DNA of 64,000 bases from Bin80 sp965203305 (GTDB taxonomy: Bacteria > Bacteroidota > Rhodothermia > Rhodothermales > Bin80). Made by a program: the position numbers and the translations under genes. Each line of letters opens with the position of its first letter. Position 1 is the first letter of the stretch. The stretch lies in the NCBI GenBank assembly GCA_965203305.1, contig OZ241874.1, forward strand, positions 62,001 to 126,000. The letters are read 5' to 3'. This document shows, piece after piece, positions 8,727 to 17,989 of the stretch. Under the pieces are notes generated by a model that was not told where the DNA came from, searched no databases, and saw only the letters and a list, made by a program, of their open reading frames with translations.

Positions 8727-10000
8727 GTCCCGGCAGAGTAGTCTCTTGCGTATTCTTCCTGCTCGGGAGTCAGTGCATCAATCCTGAGCCCCATTGTTTC
8801 CAGTTTCAGACGGGCGATCTCCTCATCCACAGAGTCGGGGAGATCAATCACTGCCCGTGGAAGTCTGATGTCCTGCTCTCTGGACTGGATCAGGTGCAAG
8901 TGAGCCATGAACTGGTTGGCAAAGCTCATGTCCATCACTTCTGAAGGGTGACCTTCTGCTGCGGCAAGGTTCACAAGTCGCCCGTCTGCAAGTACATAGA
9001 TCCTCGTCCCATCCGTCCGTGTATACTCACGGTTATTGGGACGGATATCTCGTGTCCGGGTTGCCAGTGCTGCCAGCTCAACCAGATTTAATTCAACATC
9101 ATAGTGACCTGTATTGCACACGATCGCTCCGTCTTTCATGGATTCAAAGTGAGGGCCGCGAATGACATCCTTCATTCCAGTCGCAGTTACGAAGACATCT
9201 CCAATCCGGGCAGCATCTTCCATGGGCATAACACGCATGCCGTCAAGGGTTGCCTTGAGAGCTGTCGCAGGACGCACTTCGGTTACGATTACATTGGCTC
9301 CCATGCCACGCCCGCGGATGGCAACCCCTCTGCCACAGTGGCCATATCCAGCAACGACCAGGTTTTTTCCAGCGAGAAGGACGCTGCTGGCTCGCAGTAT
9401 CCCGTCCAGAGTGGACTGCCCGGTTCCATAGACATTGTCAAAGTCCCACTTGGTTTCCGTGTCGTTCACGGCATACACGGGGTAGAGAAGCTTTCCGTCT
9501 TCTGCCATGGCACGCAGCCGCTGCACGCCGGTCGTTGTTTCTTCACTGCCCCCGATGATATGGTCTGACAGGTGCGGGAATCGCTTGTGAATCGTAAAAA
9601 TCAGGTCCGCTCCGTCATCCAGTGTGGTATCGGGAGCCTTGTCAATGGTACGGTCAATGCTCCAGTAAAATTCTTCCACATTCTGTCCGTACCACGCATA
9701 GATTTCAATTCCCCCAAGTGCAAGGGCAGCTGCGACCTCATCATTGGTAGAGAGCGGATTGCATCCGCTCCAGGAAACTTCTGCTCCACAGGCGGCCAGA
9801 GTCTCAATCAGTACGGCTGTCTCTTTGGTGACATGCAAACAGCCAGTGATTTTATAGCCCTTGAAGGGCTTTGATTCCGAATACTGCTCACGCAGACGCG
9901 TGAGAACGGGCATTCGGCTTTCCGCCCACTCAATCCGCATCCGGCCTTTTTCTGCCAGTCCCAGATCACGCACTTTGTATTTTCCTTCCAGGTAGTCCAT
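8723..10000 (-). CDS. ahcY: Adenosylhomocysteinase (SAH hydrolase)
   Basis: Reversibly splits S-adenosylhomocysteine into homocysteine and adenosine, clearing the product of SAM-dependent methylation. The Rossmann NAD-binding segment VVAGYGHCGRGVA and the active-site stretches TGCLHVTKETAVL and NTGHYDVELNL are all present. The open frame extends to 10030, but MDYLEGKYKVRDLGLAEKG at 10000 is the conserved N terminus. The 425-residue length is right for a bacterial enzyme without the 40-residue insertion of some lineages. With metK 4 kb away it covers two steps of the methyl cycle; the gene between them is unrelated. Confidence 0.96.
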   Translation of the reverse strand: MDYLEGKYKVRDLGLAEKGRMRIEWAESRMPVLTRLREQYSESKPFKGYKITGCLHVTKETAVLIETLAACGAEVSWSGCNPLSTNDEVAAALALGGIEIYAWYGQNVEEFYWSIDRTIDKAPDTTLDDGADLIFTIHKRFPHLSDHIIGGSEETTTGVQRLRAMAEDGKLLYPVYAVNDTETKWDFDNVYGTGQSTLDGILRASSVLLAGKNLVVAGYGHCGRGVAIRGRGMGANVIVTEVRPATALKATLDGMRVMPMEDAARIGDVFVTATGMKDVIRGPHFESMKDGAIVCNTGHYDVELNLVELAALATRTRDIRPNNREYTRTDGTRIYVLADGRLVNLAAAEGHPSEVMDMSFANQFMAHLHLIQSREQDIRLPRAVIDLPDSVDEEIARLKLETMGLRIDALTPEQEEYARDYSAGT

Positions 10001-10069
10001 TGATTGATAGTTGATTTTTGGTCTGCACAAACTGGCGCGTCAAACTCGCAAGTCCACTGTCTTGTTCGC

Positions 10070-13000
10070 TCAGTGCACGAGAGTTATGGACTGCTGCAGC
10101 TGTGTATTTCCAGCTTCCATCCTGACCCAGTACGTCCCGGCAGCCAGTCTCTGCAAATTCAGATTAATGGCGTAGCCTCCCGCCTCATGATTGCGACTGG
10201 TGACAGTTTGTACCGTCTGTCCAAGTGCATTGAAGAGGGTGATCCGTACATTCATGGATTCGGGAAGGACATAGCTGATTACCGTCTCGTCCCGGAACGG
10301 GTTCGGGAAGTTGGGATACAGGATCAGATCAGTCGCAACCGGGACAGGGGCAGCATCCTTTGCCAGCCGGTAGTATTCCGCCCCAAAGACGCGCCAGAAA
10401 TCACGATCACTCTCTCCCCTCCGTGGGGAGCGTACTATGTCCAGCCGCAGCTGAAAGGGCTGTTTCAGAGAAGTAAGGTCAAACCACGAGTCCGTGGTTT
10501 CGGGCATTTCGCCAGAAAAGCCCTGATCTGCTGACTGGTCTTCATCAGAATTTTCACGGACAGAAGGCACTATCTCCCATGTAGTTCCTCCATCCTCCGT
10601 CACGCTCACCCGTCCAGAACTCCCCTTGCCGAAGCGGTAGGCATGACGGAGCCGAAGCATTGTCCGCTCTGATACAGTGGAAAAATAGATGGGGGACAGT
10701 ACAATGGAAGACTGCCGGTCCGGCATATCTGTTTCTGTGATGTATCCCCCGTTCATCCTGGTCCATCCCTCGCTGGAACGTGCATTGGTCAGCGCGATTC
10801 TCGGAGCTTCAGAAGGAACATACAGTTTCAGGAGCTCTCCAGCGGATTTCCCTCCAAGCGTTTGTATGTTTGCATCAAAATCCCGGACGGAGATGTGATA
10901 GCCCAGGATGCTTCCAGGCGGAGAATCAGGGATTGGAATGGCAGAAAGAAAACGATTCGGATCCGTACGGAGCGGCACAAGTCTGTAGGTTCCCAGAGGA
11001 GTCAGTTCGGCATCATGTACATCATACAGATGAAGCCGGACAGATTCAATTCCCGGATCATCCGTGGCGACAATTTGAACAGAAACATCTGACTGTTCCG
11101 ACAAGACAAACTGGTGTGCCGCTGGACCTCGCTGAATCTCGGGGCTAGTGGTATTTACGGGAGGATCAATAAACACCTTCGCGTCCCGAACTGCCCATCC
11201 TGCGAACCTGTCCGTGGTTGAATGCGTGTTGCCTGTCCCTGTACCGAATGCCAGTCGGGTATGGACTTCAAACCTGTAGGAATCTTGGGGAGCATCCGGG
11301 AGCGGTACACGTACGCGGCGCCATCCGAGACTTGAACCCCCAAAAGCGGGAGTTCCCGACAGCGGATTGGAAGTTGTCTGATCAACAGTTCCATTGTATC
11401 CCCACTGGGGGATGGCTACGGTCCAGGATTGCCCGCCATCCATGGAAATCTGGATCTGCCCGCCATCATACACAGTGCCTCCGGCATCTCCCGGTCCGGG
11501 GACATCAGCATGCTCAAAGTCATACCAGTGCCAGAACTCCAGTTGTGCATCGGGATACCCCGCAACATTGATTTCGGGGAACGACAGCAGACTGAGCGCG
11601 GGCTGATCGCTGTATGATTTTCCGGGGGCGGTAACCCATACGTTTCCCGCATATCCGAACACATCCCTGTCTGTTGCCCATTCTCCCGCTGGCAACCCGG
11701 GCCACTCTCCTGGCTGCCATCTTGCCAGTTCATTGGCACCGGGAAGCACATCCAGTCTCAGCAGGGGCTTCCCTGTGGAAGGAAATGTCGTCGTGTTCGG
11801 CGGACGGGCTGCGTCATAAGCGACGATCCGGTATTCCATCCATGTGCCATGCAATATGTTTTCAGATGTATGGAAAGGCAAACTGAAGGTGTACCTTCCA
11901 TTGCCTGCATCTGACAGAGGCAGTTTGCCCTGGTCCGTATTTTGATTCCCGGGGTAGGTGACCGTGTATTCCAGGGTGACCCGGGAAACCATGTCATTGT
12001 CCGTCACATGAACCGAAAAGGGACGGAGTGCATCCTGCTGCGTCACATGTGTGACAGGAGTATAGGTGATGACAGGTGCCTGCGTATCTGGACCAAATTG
12101 CAATGTCCAAAGGTCATCAGGAGCTGATTTTGGCGAGGTCACAGAAATGAGACTTGTGGACACCTCAAGATAGTATTCCAGAAGACTTGTGGATGGAGGG
12201 GGCAGGATCTCTGCACTCCATCTTGTCCCTCTGTCGTTCGTCAGTTCCATGGATTGAAAATTTCCCGAATCCAGACGATAGTTAACGACAGCACGGGTAA
12301 TCGGAGGGCCTGAGACGGTGATGTCTGCTTCAAATTTGACCGGACTGGTGAGGTCAAATTGTCGACGAATGGGTACATGCGTAATCACGGGAATTCCCAG
12401 TTGAGAAGGCAAAAACCCTTTCGGTTGGAAGATGGATATGATATCTGCGGAATATTGCCCGCTATGGAGTGCACGATCTGCCTGCAGGAGTGCTTCAGCC
12501 ATGTCCTGAAACGTATGGTTGGGTCCAAGGTATGGAAATGCGGCCAGGTGCAGGCGATCTGTGTTTTCCCGTCCTATGTTCCCCCATAATTCCATCATCA
12601 GGGCAGCCCACGTTGTGCCATAGTGGTAGAAATTGCAACTGCGGGAACAGGCCCGTCGAATCGTAGCGTAGTTCTCATTGCCATCTGCTCGACGCCCTCC
12701 CCATGCGATTCCATCCCAGGGAAATACATCTCTCCAGTCCCCTTTGGGAACCTGCCCGCTCTCCATCAGATGTCTTCGGTACGAGACAGCCCAGTAGTCC
12801 GAGAATCCTTCACTTAGAGCGTTTTGTTCTGCGTTCAATCCAAAATTCAGATAGTCATAGCCGAGATGATGGTACATCACGGCATGACCATACTCGTGAA
12901 GAATCACCCCGGCATCTTCTGCGTCATCCGCTCCGCCATCCCCAAAACCAAGAAAGTTTCTTGCGGGCATGAAGAAGGATTGATCATCATCTGTCACATG

Positions 13001-14149
13001 AGGGTCTACCCTGATTGCTTTTGCTGGTACAGGATGGCCTGTGTTCAGGCTCTGAATATACCGCTGGTTCTCGTCGATGTAGTAGTACGCCATGACCGCC
13101 TCAAAGCGATCATCACTGCGCGTGTATTTGAATTGGGAAGGATTCGTTTCCACGGGAATGACAGTCCCGGTGATGTTCACCCACGGCCCCCGCAATCTGT
13201 ATTGACCATTCGCGTTTTGGCGAATATCCTGGAGGGTAACGGCTTTGCGCAGGTTGTTCAGGGTTGCGTTATCCTGATCATTGCTGTCCACATAATCTCC
13301 TCCGTAGGATTGACCGGATGCCGTCAGCGGATCAAATAGCCAGATGTATCCCTCTCCATCTGCTTTTGCAAGGGAGTCTGGGGGATCAGGGGTGTGCCCT
13401 GAAGGAGCATGTTTCCCTTTTGAGGTCGGATGAGAGAAGATGCGCTGATCCATTAGCCGGATGAGGGCTCCTGTATGAGCATCCAGAAGTACCTCCCATT
13501 CGCCAGGATAGGAATCGGGCCATACGATGGCCCGCCAGACCAGTCGGGGCGGGGTATCGGGAACCACCAGGAGCTCCGGGGGACTGGAGGTTGCCCCATC
13601 GGGAGATACGGCCTGTCGTGCCAGGGATTCCGCCTGTGTCACACTGATTGCAGGAACGGGATTAAAAGTGTCCAGTCCTTCCAGATGTGGCGCATAGCCG
13701 TTGGTAGCCATCACAGGCAGTCCGTCCCGTCCCAGATTCACATGCACGAACCGCCCATACACCCTGACACCTGCCAGCGTCTGCTGAAATGTCAAATGGC
13801 GTGCTCCAGTGGTTTCTGTCTCACGGACTAACTCCAGTACATCCGGCGTATGAATCCCCAGCTCATCTCCGTCCAGGACCAGCCAAGCGCGTACCGTGGC
13901 CTCGGGTGTCACCTCTGGAGCCATCGCAGGGTTTAGCCGGTAGGCTGCCCGCAGAATCCCCAGCTCTTCATCCAGTCGCCCGTTTGCTACATCAACGGTG
14001 GGAAGGTATGCCCGGAAATTCTCTGTAGCAACTGCAGAACGGGATGCTTGTGGAAGTTTCTGGATTGCCCCCGACCGATCCTGTGCCAATACTGTGGTGA
14101 TCACAAGAAAACAGGTAGCCAGTGCCGTTGTGATCTTCTGGTATGGCAT
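10070..14149 (-). CDS. Secreted zinc metalloprotease (M4/M36-type) with T9SS sorting domain
   Basis: A 1359-residue exported protease. The signal peptide is MPYQKITTALATCFLVITTVLAQ, so I chose the ATG at 14149 over the upstream TTG at 14164. A fungalysin/thermolysin propeptide-like region (FTP, then PepSY-like) occupies about residues 30-240. The gluzincin site is VILHEYGHAVMYHH near residue 417, with the third ligand in ALSEGFSDYW. Beta-sandwich regions follow (proprotein and jelly-roll-like, about 600-1260). The end carries YPNFPNPFRDETVISY and a beta-rich tail of about 80 residues, a type A T9SS sorting signal. It probably degrades external protein. Single gene, with flanking genes of unrelated function. 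Confidence 0.88.
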   Translation of the reverse strand: MPYQKITTALATCFLVITTVLAQDRSGAIQKLPQASRSAVATENFRAYLPTVDVANGRLDEELGILRAAYRLNPAMAPEVTPEATVRAWLVLDGDELGIHTPDVLELVRETETTGARHLTFQQTLAGVRVYGRFVHVNLGRDGLPVMATNGYAPHLEGLDTFNPVPAISVTQAESLARQAVSPDGATSSPPELLVVPDTPPRLVWRAIVWPDSYPGEWEVLLDAHTGALIRLMDQRIFSHPTSKGKHAPSGHTPDPPDSLAKADGEGYIWLFDPLTASGQSYGGDYVDSNDQDNATLNNLRKAVTLQDIRQNANGQYRLRGPWVNITGTVIPVETNPSQFKYTRSDDRFEAVMAYYYIDENQRYIQSLNTGHPVPAKAIRVDPHVTDDDQSFFMPARNFLGFGDGGADDAEDAGVILHEYGHAVMYHHLGYDYLNFGLNAEQNALSEGFSDYWAVSYRRHLMESGQVPKGDWRDVFPWDGIAWGGRRADGNENYATIRRACSRSCNFYHYGTTWAALMMELWGNIGRENTDRLHLAAFPYLGPNHTFQDMAEALLQADRALHSGQYSADIISIFQPKGFLPSQLGIPVITHVPIRRQFDLTSPVKFEADITVSGPPITRAVVNYRLDSGNFQSMELTNDRGTRWSAEILPPPSTSLLEYYLEVSTSLISVTSPKSAPDDLWTLQFGPDTQAPVITYTPVTHVTQQDALRPFSVHVTDNDMVSRVTLEYTVTYPGNQNTDQGKLPLSDAGNGRYTFSLPFHTSENILHGTWMEYRIVAYDAARPPNTTTFPSTGKPLLRLDVLPGANELARWQPGEWPGLPAGEWATDRDVFGYAGNVWVTAPGKSYSDQPALSLLSFPEINVAGYPDAQLEFWHWYDFEHADVPGPGDAGGTVYDGGQIQISMDGGQSWTVAIPQWGYNGTVDQTTSNPLSGTPAFGGSSLGWRRVRVPLPDAPQDSYRFEVHTRLAFGTGTGNTHSTTDRFAGWAVRDAKVFIDPPVNTTSPEIQRGPAAHQFVLSEQSDVSVQIVATDDPGIESVRLHLYDVHDAELTPLGTYRLVPLRTDPNRFLSAIPIPDSPPGSILGYHISVRDFDANIQTLGGKSAGELLKLYVPSEAPRIALTNARSSEGWTRMNGGYITETDMPDRQSSIVLSPIYFSTVSERTMLRLRHAYRFGKGSSGRVSVTEDGGTTWEIVPSVRENSDEDQSADQGFSGEMPETTDSWFDLTSLKQPFQLRLDIVRSPRRGESDRDFWRVFGAEYYRLAKDAAPVPVATDLILYPNFPNPFRDETVISYVLPESMNVRITLFNALGQTVQTVTSRNHEAGGYAINLNLQRLAAGTYWVRMEAGNTQLQQSITLVH

Positions 14150-14226
14150 GGAAACACTCCACAATGGATGACTTTATGAGCTATGATACCGACGCATGAA
14201 GTAGATCTTGCCAAGAATCGTGCCGG

Positions 14227-15417
14227 TTAGGCTGCGGCCCCATCCATGCCTGCGCGCGAGCGCAGCTCTTCTACAGCATCCAGACGCTCCCAGGGAAAAT
14301 GGCTGCGACCAAAATGACCATAAGCTGCGGTTTCCCGGTAGATTGGTCTTCGGAGGTCCAGTCGCTGGATAATGCCGGTCGGAGTCAGGTCAAAGATGTC
14401 CCGTACGATTCTGGTCAGATCGTGATCGCAGAATCCGTGCCTGGCGGTGCCAAAGGAGTCAATAAAGATGGAGACAGGTTCATGATGGGCAATGACATAG
14501 GCGATCTGGATTTCTATTCTGTCCGCCAGTCCGGCTGCGACCAGGTTCTTGGCCACATAACGGGCAGCATAGGCAGCAGAGCGATCCACTTTGGAAGGAT
14601 CTTTCCCGCTGAACGCCCCGCCGCCGTGGGCAGCCCGTCCGCCGTAGGTATCTACAACGATCTTGCGTCCGGTCAGCCCGGCATCTGCATGCGGGCCGCC
14701 CGTGACAAAAGGTCCGGCCCTGTTCACGATGAGCTTGGTATCGCCATCCATCAGATTCATGTCTATGACACGAGGCAAAAGATGAGTCCTTACATCTTTT
14801 TCAATCTGTTCTTGCACTATCCCGCAGTCGTGTTGCGTAGCAATCACAATGGTATCAATTCTTTGCGGGACCTGTCCCGAGGCATCATATTCTATCGTCA
14901 CCTGGCTTTTGGAATCCGGCCGGAGGTAGGGCATGATGGATTCGTGCTTCCGAATGCTGGCCAGCTTCTGGACCAGCCTGTGGGCATACATCAGTGGCAA
15001 CGGCATCAGGGATTCGGGCTCCTCCTTGCAGGCAAATCCGAACATCATTCCCTGATCTCCGGCCCCCAGCTTCCCCTCGGATTCTCTCCGGTCCACTTCC
15101 TCGTAAATATTCTCACTCTGGCCGTGAATGAGGTCCGTTATCTTCACGGTATCTGCACCAAAATCAAGATCAGTACAGGTATAGCCAATGCTGCGAATCA
15201 CTTCCCGGACGACGGCCTCATGGTCTATCTTTATCTCCATGGGAGAGCGCACCTCACCAGCCAGGATGACATGGTTCGAGGTGACCAGTGTCTCTACTGC
15301 AACGCGGCTGTCCGCATCTTTTTTGAGGTATTCATCCAGAATTGCGTCGGAAATCTGGTCAGAAACTTTATCCGGGTGCCCTTCGGACACGGACTCGGAT
15401 GTAAACAGGTAAGGCAT
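14227..15417 (-). CDS. metK: S-adenosylmethionine synthetase
   Basis: Makes SAM from methionine and ATP. Signature motifs are GHPDKVSDQISDAILDEYL at residue 14, GAGDQGMMFGFA (methionine/ATP site) near 117, and GGGAFSGKDPSKVDRSAAY near 260 (P-loop-like). The length of 396 fits. It is divergent from acpP, with about 200 bases between the starts; I saw no SAM riboswitch fold there. SAM feeds methyltransferases, and ahcY downstream recycles the by-product. Confidence 0.97.
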   Translation of the reverse strand: MPYLFTSESVSEGHPDKVSDQISDAILDEYLKKDADSRVAVETLVTSNHVILAGEVRSPMEIKIDHEAVVREVIRSIGYTCTDLDFGADTVKITDLIHGQSENIYEEVDRRESEGKLGAGDQGMMFGFACKEEPESLMPLPLMYAHRLVQKLASIRKHESIMPYLRPDSKSQVTIEYDASGQVPQRIDTIVIATQHDCGIVQEQIEKDVRTHLLPRVIDMNLMDGDTKLIVNRAGPFVTGGPHADAGLTGRKIVVDTYGGRAAHGGGAFSGKDPSKVDRSAAYAARYVAKNLVAAGLADRIEIQIAYVIAHHEPVSIFIDSFGTARHGFCDHDLTRIVRDIFDLTPTGIIQRLDLRRPIYRETAAYGHFGRSHFPWERLDAVEELRSRAGMDGAAA

Positions 15418-15614
15418 GAATTACAGAATGTAATGGATTGATTTCGAAACCGATATGTGCACTGCCGGGTTGAACTGCGCGAATTTACGGCATGTCAAAA
15501 TGCGCACAGACGCAAGTTGTATGAATTTGCCGTAATTTTGTTGTCCGGTGTCCGCGCGAAAAATTGTGCTCGTTGCGGTTTTTATTCAAACTAGCCTTCA
15601 TTGGAATTAAAATT

Positions 15615-15854
15615 ATGTCAGAACTTGCAGATAAAGTCAAGGCACTTGTGGTGGATAAACTTGGAGTGGCGGAAGATGCCATTTCTCCCGATGCTTCCTT
15701 CTCCGATGATCTGGGAGCAGACTCTCTGGATACGGTGGAGCTAATCATGGAATTTGAGAAGGAGTTCGATGTCAGTATTCCAGACGAGGATGCTGAAAAG
15801 ATTGCCACAGTTGGAGATGCGATAGACTATCTTACCGAGAAGAGTTTGAAGTAG
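15615..15854 (+). CDS. acpP: Acyl carrier protein
   Basis: Carries growing acyl chains in fatty acid synthesis. The 79 residues are acidic and contain the phosphopantetheine site DDLGADSLDTVELIM, with Ser in DSL. The frame is open upstream to 15564, but MSELADKVKALV at 15615 is the conserved start. The gene is 24 bases upstream of fabF in the same direction, the standard acpP-fabF pair. Confidence 0.97.
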   Translation: MSELADKVKALVVDKLGVAEDAISPDASFSDDLGADSLDTVELIMEFEKEFDVSIPDEDAEKIATVGDAIDYLTEKSLK

Positions 15855-15878
15855 CTCTTCCCACTGAAACCGTCAGGC

Positions 15879-17144
15879 ATGGCGATTCAAAACGGGCCGC
15901 GCCGTGTTGTTGTCACCGGAATGGGGGCACTGACTCCCTTGGGTCATTCTCCAGACAAGTTCTGGGAAGGACTCATGGAGGGGAGGAGCGGTGCTGCGCC
16001 AATCACCCATTTTGACGCAGAGAACTTCGCAACGAAGTTTGCATGCGAGCTGAAGGGGTTTGATCCTCAGGATTATTTTGATCGGCGGGAAGTTCGGAAG
16101 ATGGATCCCTTCGCCCAGTACGGGGTGGTGGCCGCTATCCAGGCTGTTGAAGATTCAGGACTTGATCCAGAAGGGATGTCCCAGGATCAGCGGGATCGTG
16201 TTGCTGTGATCGTCGGGAGCGGGATCGGAGGCATTCAGGTGTTTCACGAACAGACTGCAGCCCATATTGAAAAGGGCCCCCGCCGCATTTCGCCATTTTT
16301 TATTCCGAAACTGATTCCAGACATCATTGGCGGTCATATCTCCATTCGGTACAAATTCCGGGGACCGAACTACTGTGTGGTCAGTGCGTGTGCCACAGGA
16401 AACAACAATATCGGGGATGTCTACATGATGATCCAGCTGGGCATGATTGATGCAGCATTGTGTGGAGGGGCAGAAGCTGCGGTCAGCGAGCTGGGGATTG
16501 GCGGGTTCAATGCCATGCGGGCTCTTTCCACCCGCAATGATGATCCTGCGACCGCCAGCCGGCCCTTTGACAGGACACGCGACGGGTTCGTGCTGGGAGA
16601 AGGGGCCGGAATTCTTGTCGTGGAGTCTCTGGATCATGCACAGGCCCGCGGGGCACGCATTTATGCCGAGATTATCGGGATTGGCATGAGTGGAGATGCC
16701 AGCCACATTACGGCCCCTGATCCAGACGGGAGCGGCGCAACGCTTGCCATGCGGAATATGCTGGCGGATGCCCGTCTGCGCCCGGAAGAAGTTGACTATC
16801 TGAATATGCACGGCACTTCTACCCCGCTGGGAGACACAGCCGAAACCAGATCCATCAAGAATGTCTTTGGTGCGCAAGCCTACAGGATGAATGTGTCTTC
16901 CACCAAAAGCATGACGGGGCATCTTCTTGGGGCTGCGGGGGCCGTAGAGGCAATCGCAACGATCCTGTCAATATGCAATGATTGCGTGCCCCCGACGATC
17001 AATTTTGCTCATCCAGACCCGGACTGCGACCTGAACTATACATTCAATCAACCGCAGGATCGTCCGGTGAATGTCGCAGTATCCAATGCATTTGGATTTG
17101 GAGGTCACAATACTTCGGTGGCATTCCGGAAGTTCGTCGCATGA
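15879..17144 (+). CDS. fabF: Beta-ketoacyl-ACP synthase II
   Basis: Condenses malonyl-ACP with acyl-ACP in fatty acid elongation. The Cys-His-His set is visible: SACATGNNNIG (nucleophile Cys), MHGTSTPLGD (His) and NAFGFGGHN (His). The thiolase-fold start RRVVVTGMGALTPLG is at residue 8. Length 421 fits. It forms an operon with acpP. Confidence 0.97.
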   Translation: MAIQNGPRRVVVTGMGALTPLGHSPDKFWEGLMEGRSGAAPITHFDAENFATKFACELKGFDPQDYFDRREVRKMDPFAQYGVVAAIQAVEDSGLDPEGMSQDQRDRVAVIVGSGIGGIQVFHEQTAAHIEKGPRRISPFFIPKLIPDIIGGHISIRYKFRGPNYCVVSACATGNNNIGDVYMMIQLGMIDAALCGGAEAAVSELGIGGFNAMRALSTRNDDPATASRPFDRTRDGFVLGEGAGILVVESLDHAQARGARIYAEIIGIGMSGDASHITAPDPDGSGATLAMRNMLADARLRPEEVDYLNMHGTSTPLGDTAETRSIKNVFGAQAYRMNVSSTKSMTGHLLGAAGAVEAIATILSICNDCVPPTINFAHPDPDCDLNYTFNQPQDRPVNVAVSNAFGFGGHNTSVAFRKFVA

Positions 17145-17340
17145 ACAGGGCAACAGACCCGCAAGGGCTCAATTTCTGGCAGAACCTGAGCTTCTCCCGT
17201 TCGCATTGAGGTGGCAATCCTCTGCACAGCCCGTGTTCGGGTTTGTTCCTGTCCAGCCCGAAATCACCCCACAAAAGGTTGCCGGAAAGCAGCAGATATT
17301 CCAGGCTTTCTACTCCAGACTAGCACGGTCAGGACACCGC

Positions 17341-17811
17341 CTAGGTTCTGCTGCGGTTGACACAGTTCACCTGCTGGCAATGCCCATAGAGATTCAGGGC
17401 GTGACGTTTTATTTCGAAGGAATATACGTCTGCAACCATTTCCTGAATATTCTGGATTCTCGGATCGCAAAACTCCATAACTTTCTGGCAGTCCAGGCAA
17501 ATCAGATGATCGTGCTGTCCAAAGAGGTAGGAAGGTTCGTACTTGGCCTGTAAATTTCCGAACTGGTGCCGTGTCACCAGTTCACATTCTAGCAGAAGGT
17601 TCAGCGTATTGTAGACTGTGGCGCGGCTGATGGAGCGGTTCTGCTGTCGCAGGCGAAGATGCAGGGCATCCGCATCAATATGGCCCTCTACCTCGTACAT
17701 GGCATCAAGCACGAGAATACGCTCCTGTGTTTCCCGAAGACCGCGACGTTTCAGGAACGACCGGAAGCGGTCATGGACCTCTTTTTGCTGAGAACTTGTG
17801 AGACTGGCCAG
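17341..17811 (-). CDS. fur: Fur-family metal-dependent regulator, start codon unclear
   Basis: A winged-helix repressor of the Fur/Zur/PerR family. The DNA-binding part reads FLKRRGLRETQERILVLDAM, then ISRATVYNTLNLLLE. The metal-binding part has HDHLICLDCQKVMEF (CxxC) and LYGHCQQVNC. The homologous N terminus begins near 17811, but between the in-frame TGA at 17828-17826 and the GTG at 17712 there is no ATG, GTG or TTG. Starting at GTG 17712 would remove the first helices of the DNA-binding domain. A CTG start at 17811 (codons LASLTSSQQ) or a sequencing or real frameshift is therefore likely. Which metal or oxidant it senses cannot be told. The 196 bases between it and fabF hold nothing recognisable. 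Confidence 0.82.
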   Translation of the reverse strand: MASLTSSQQKEVHDRFRSFLKRRGLRETQERILVLDAMYEVEGHIDADALHLRLRQQNRSISRATVYNTLNLLLECELVTRHQFGNLQAKYEPSYLFGQHDHLICLDCQKVMEFCDPRIQNIQEMVADVYSFEIKRHALNLYGHCQQVNCVNRSRT

Positions 17812-17989
17812 TTTATCGTGGTCTGTTCAATAGCGCATACGGCCTGCATGTTACAATGTTCCCAAGTTAGGGCATGCCCACTGTCAAAGCCAGTTTCCGC
17901 AAGAAATGGAAAATATCTCCGGGAACTTTGAAGTTCCAAAAAAATTGCCGTAAATTTGCACACAAGTTCAGACCTGTTGAGTTAGCCCA

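Noticed and set aside
14299..15441. 380-residue + strand frame
   Set aside because: Antisense to metK, whose motifs are complete; no homology signs.
15418..15614. SAM riboswitch between metK and acpP
   Set aside because: I could not find a convincing set of paired stems or a SAM-box-like motif upstream of metK.
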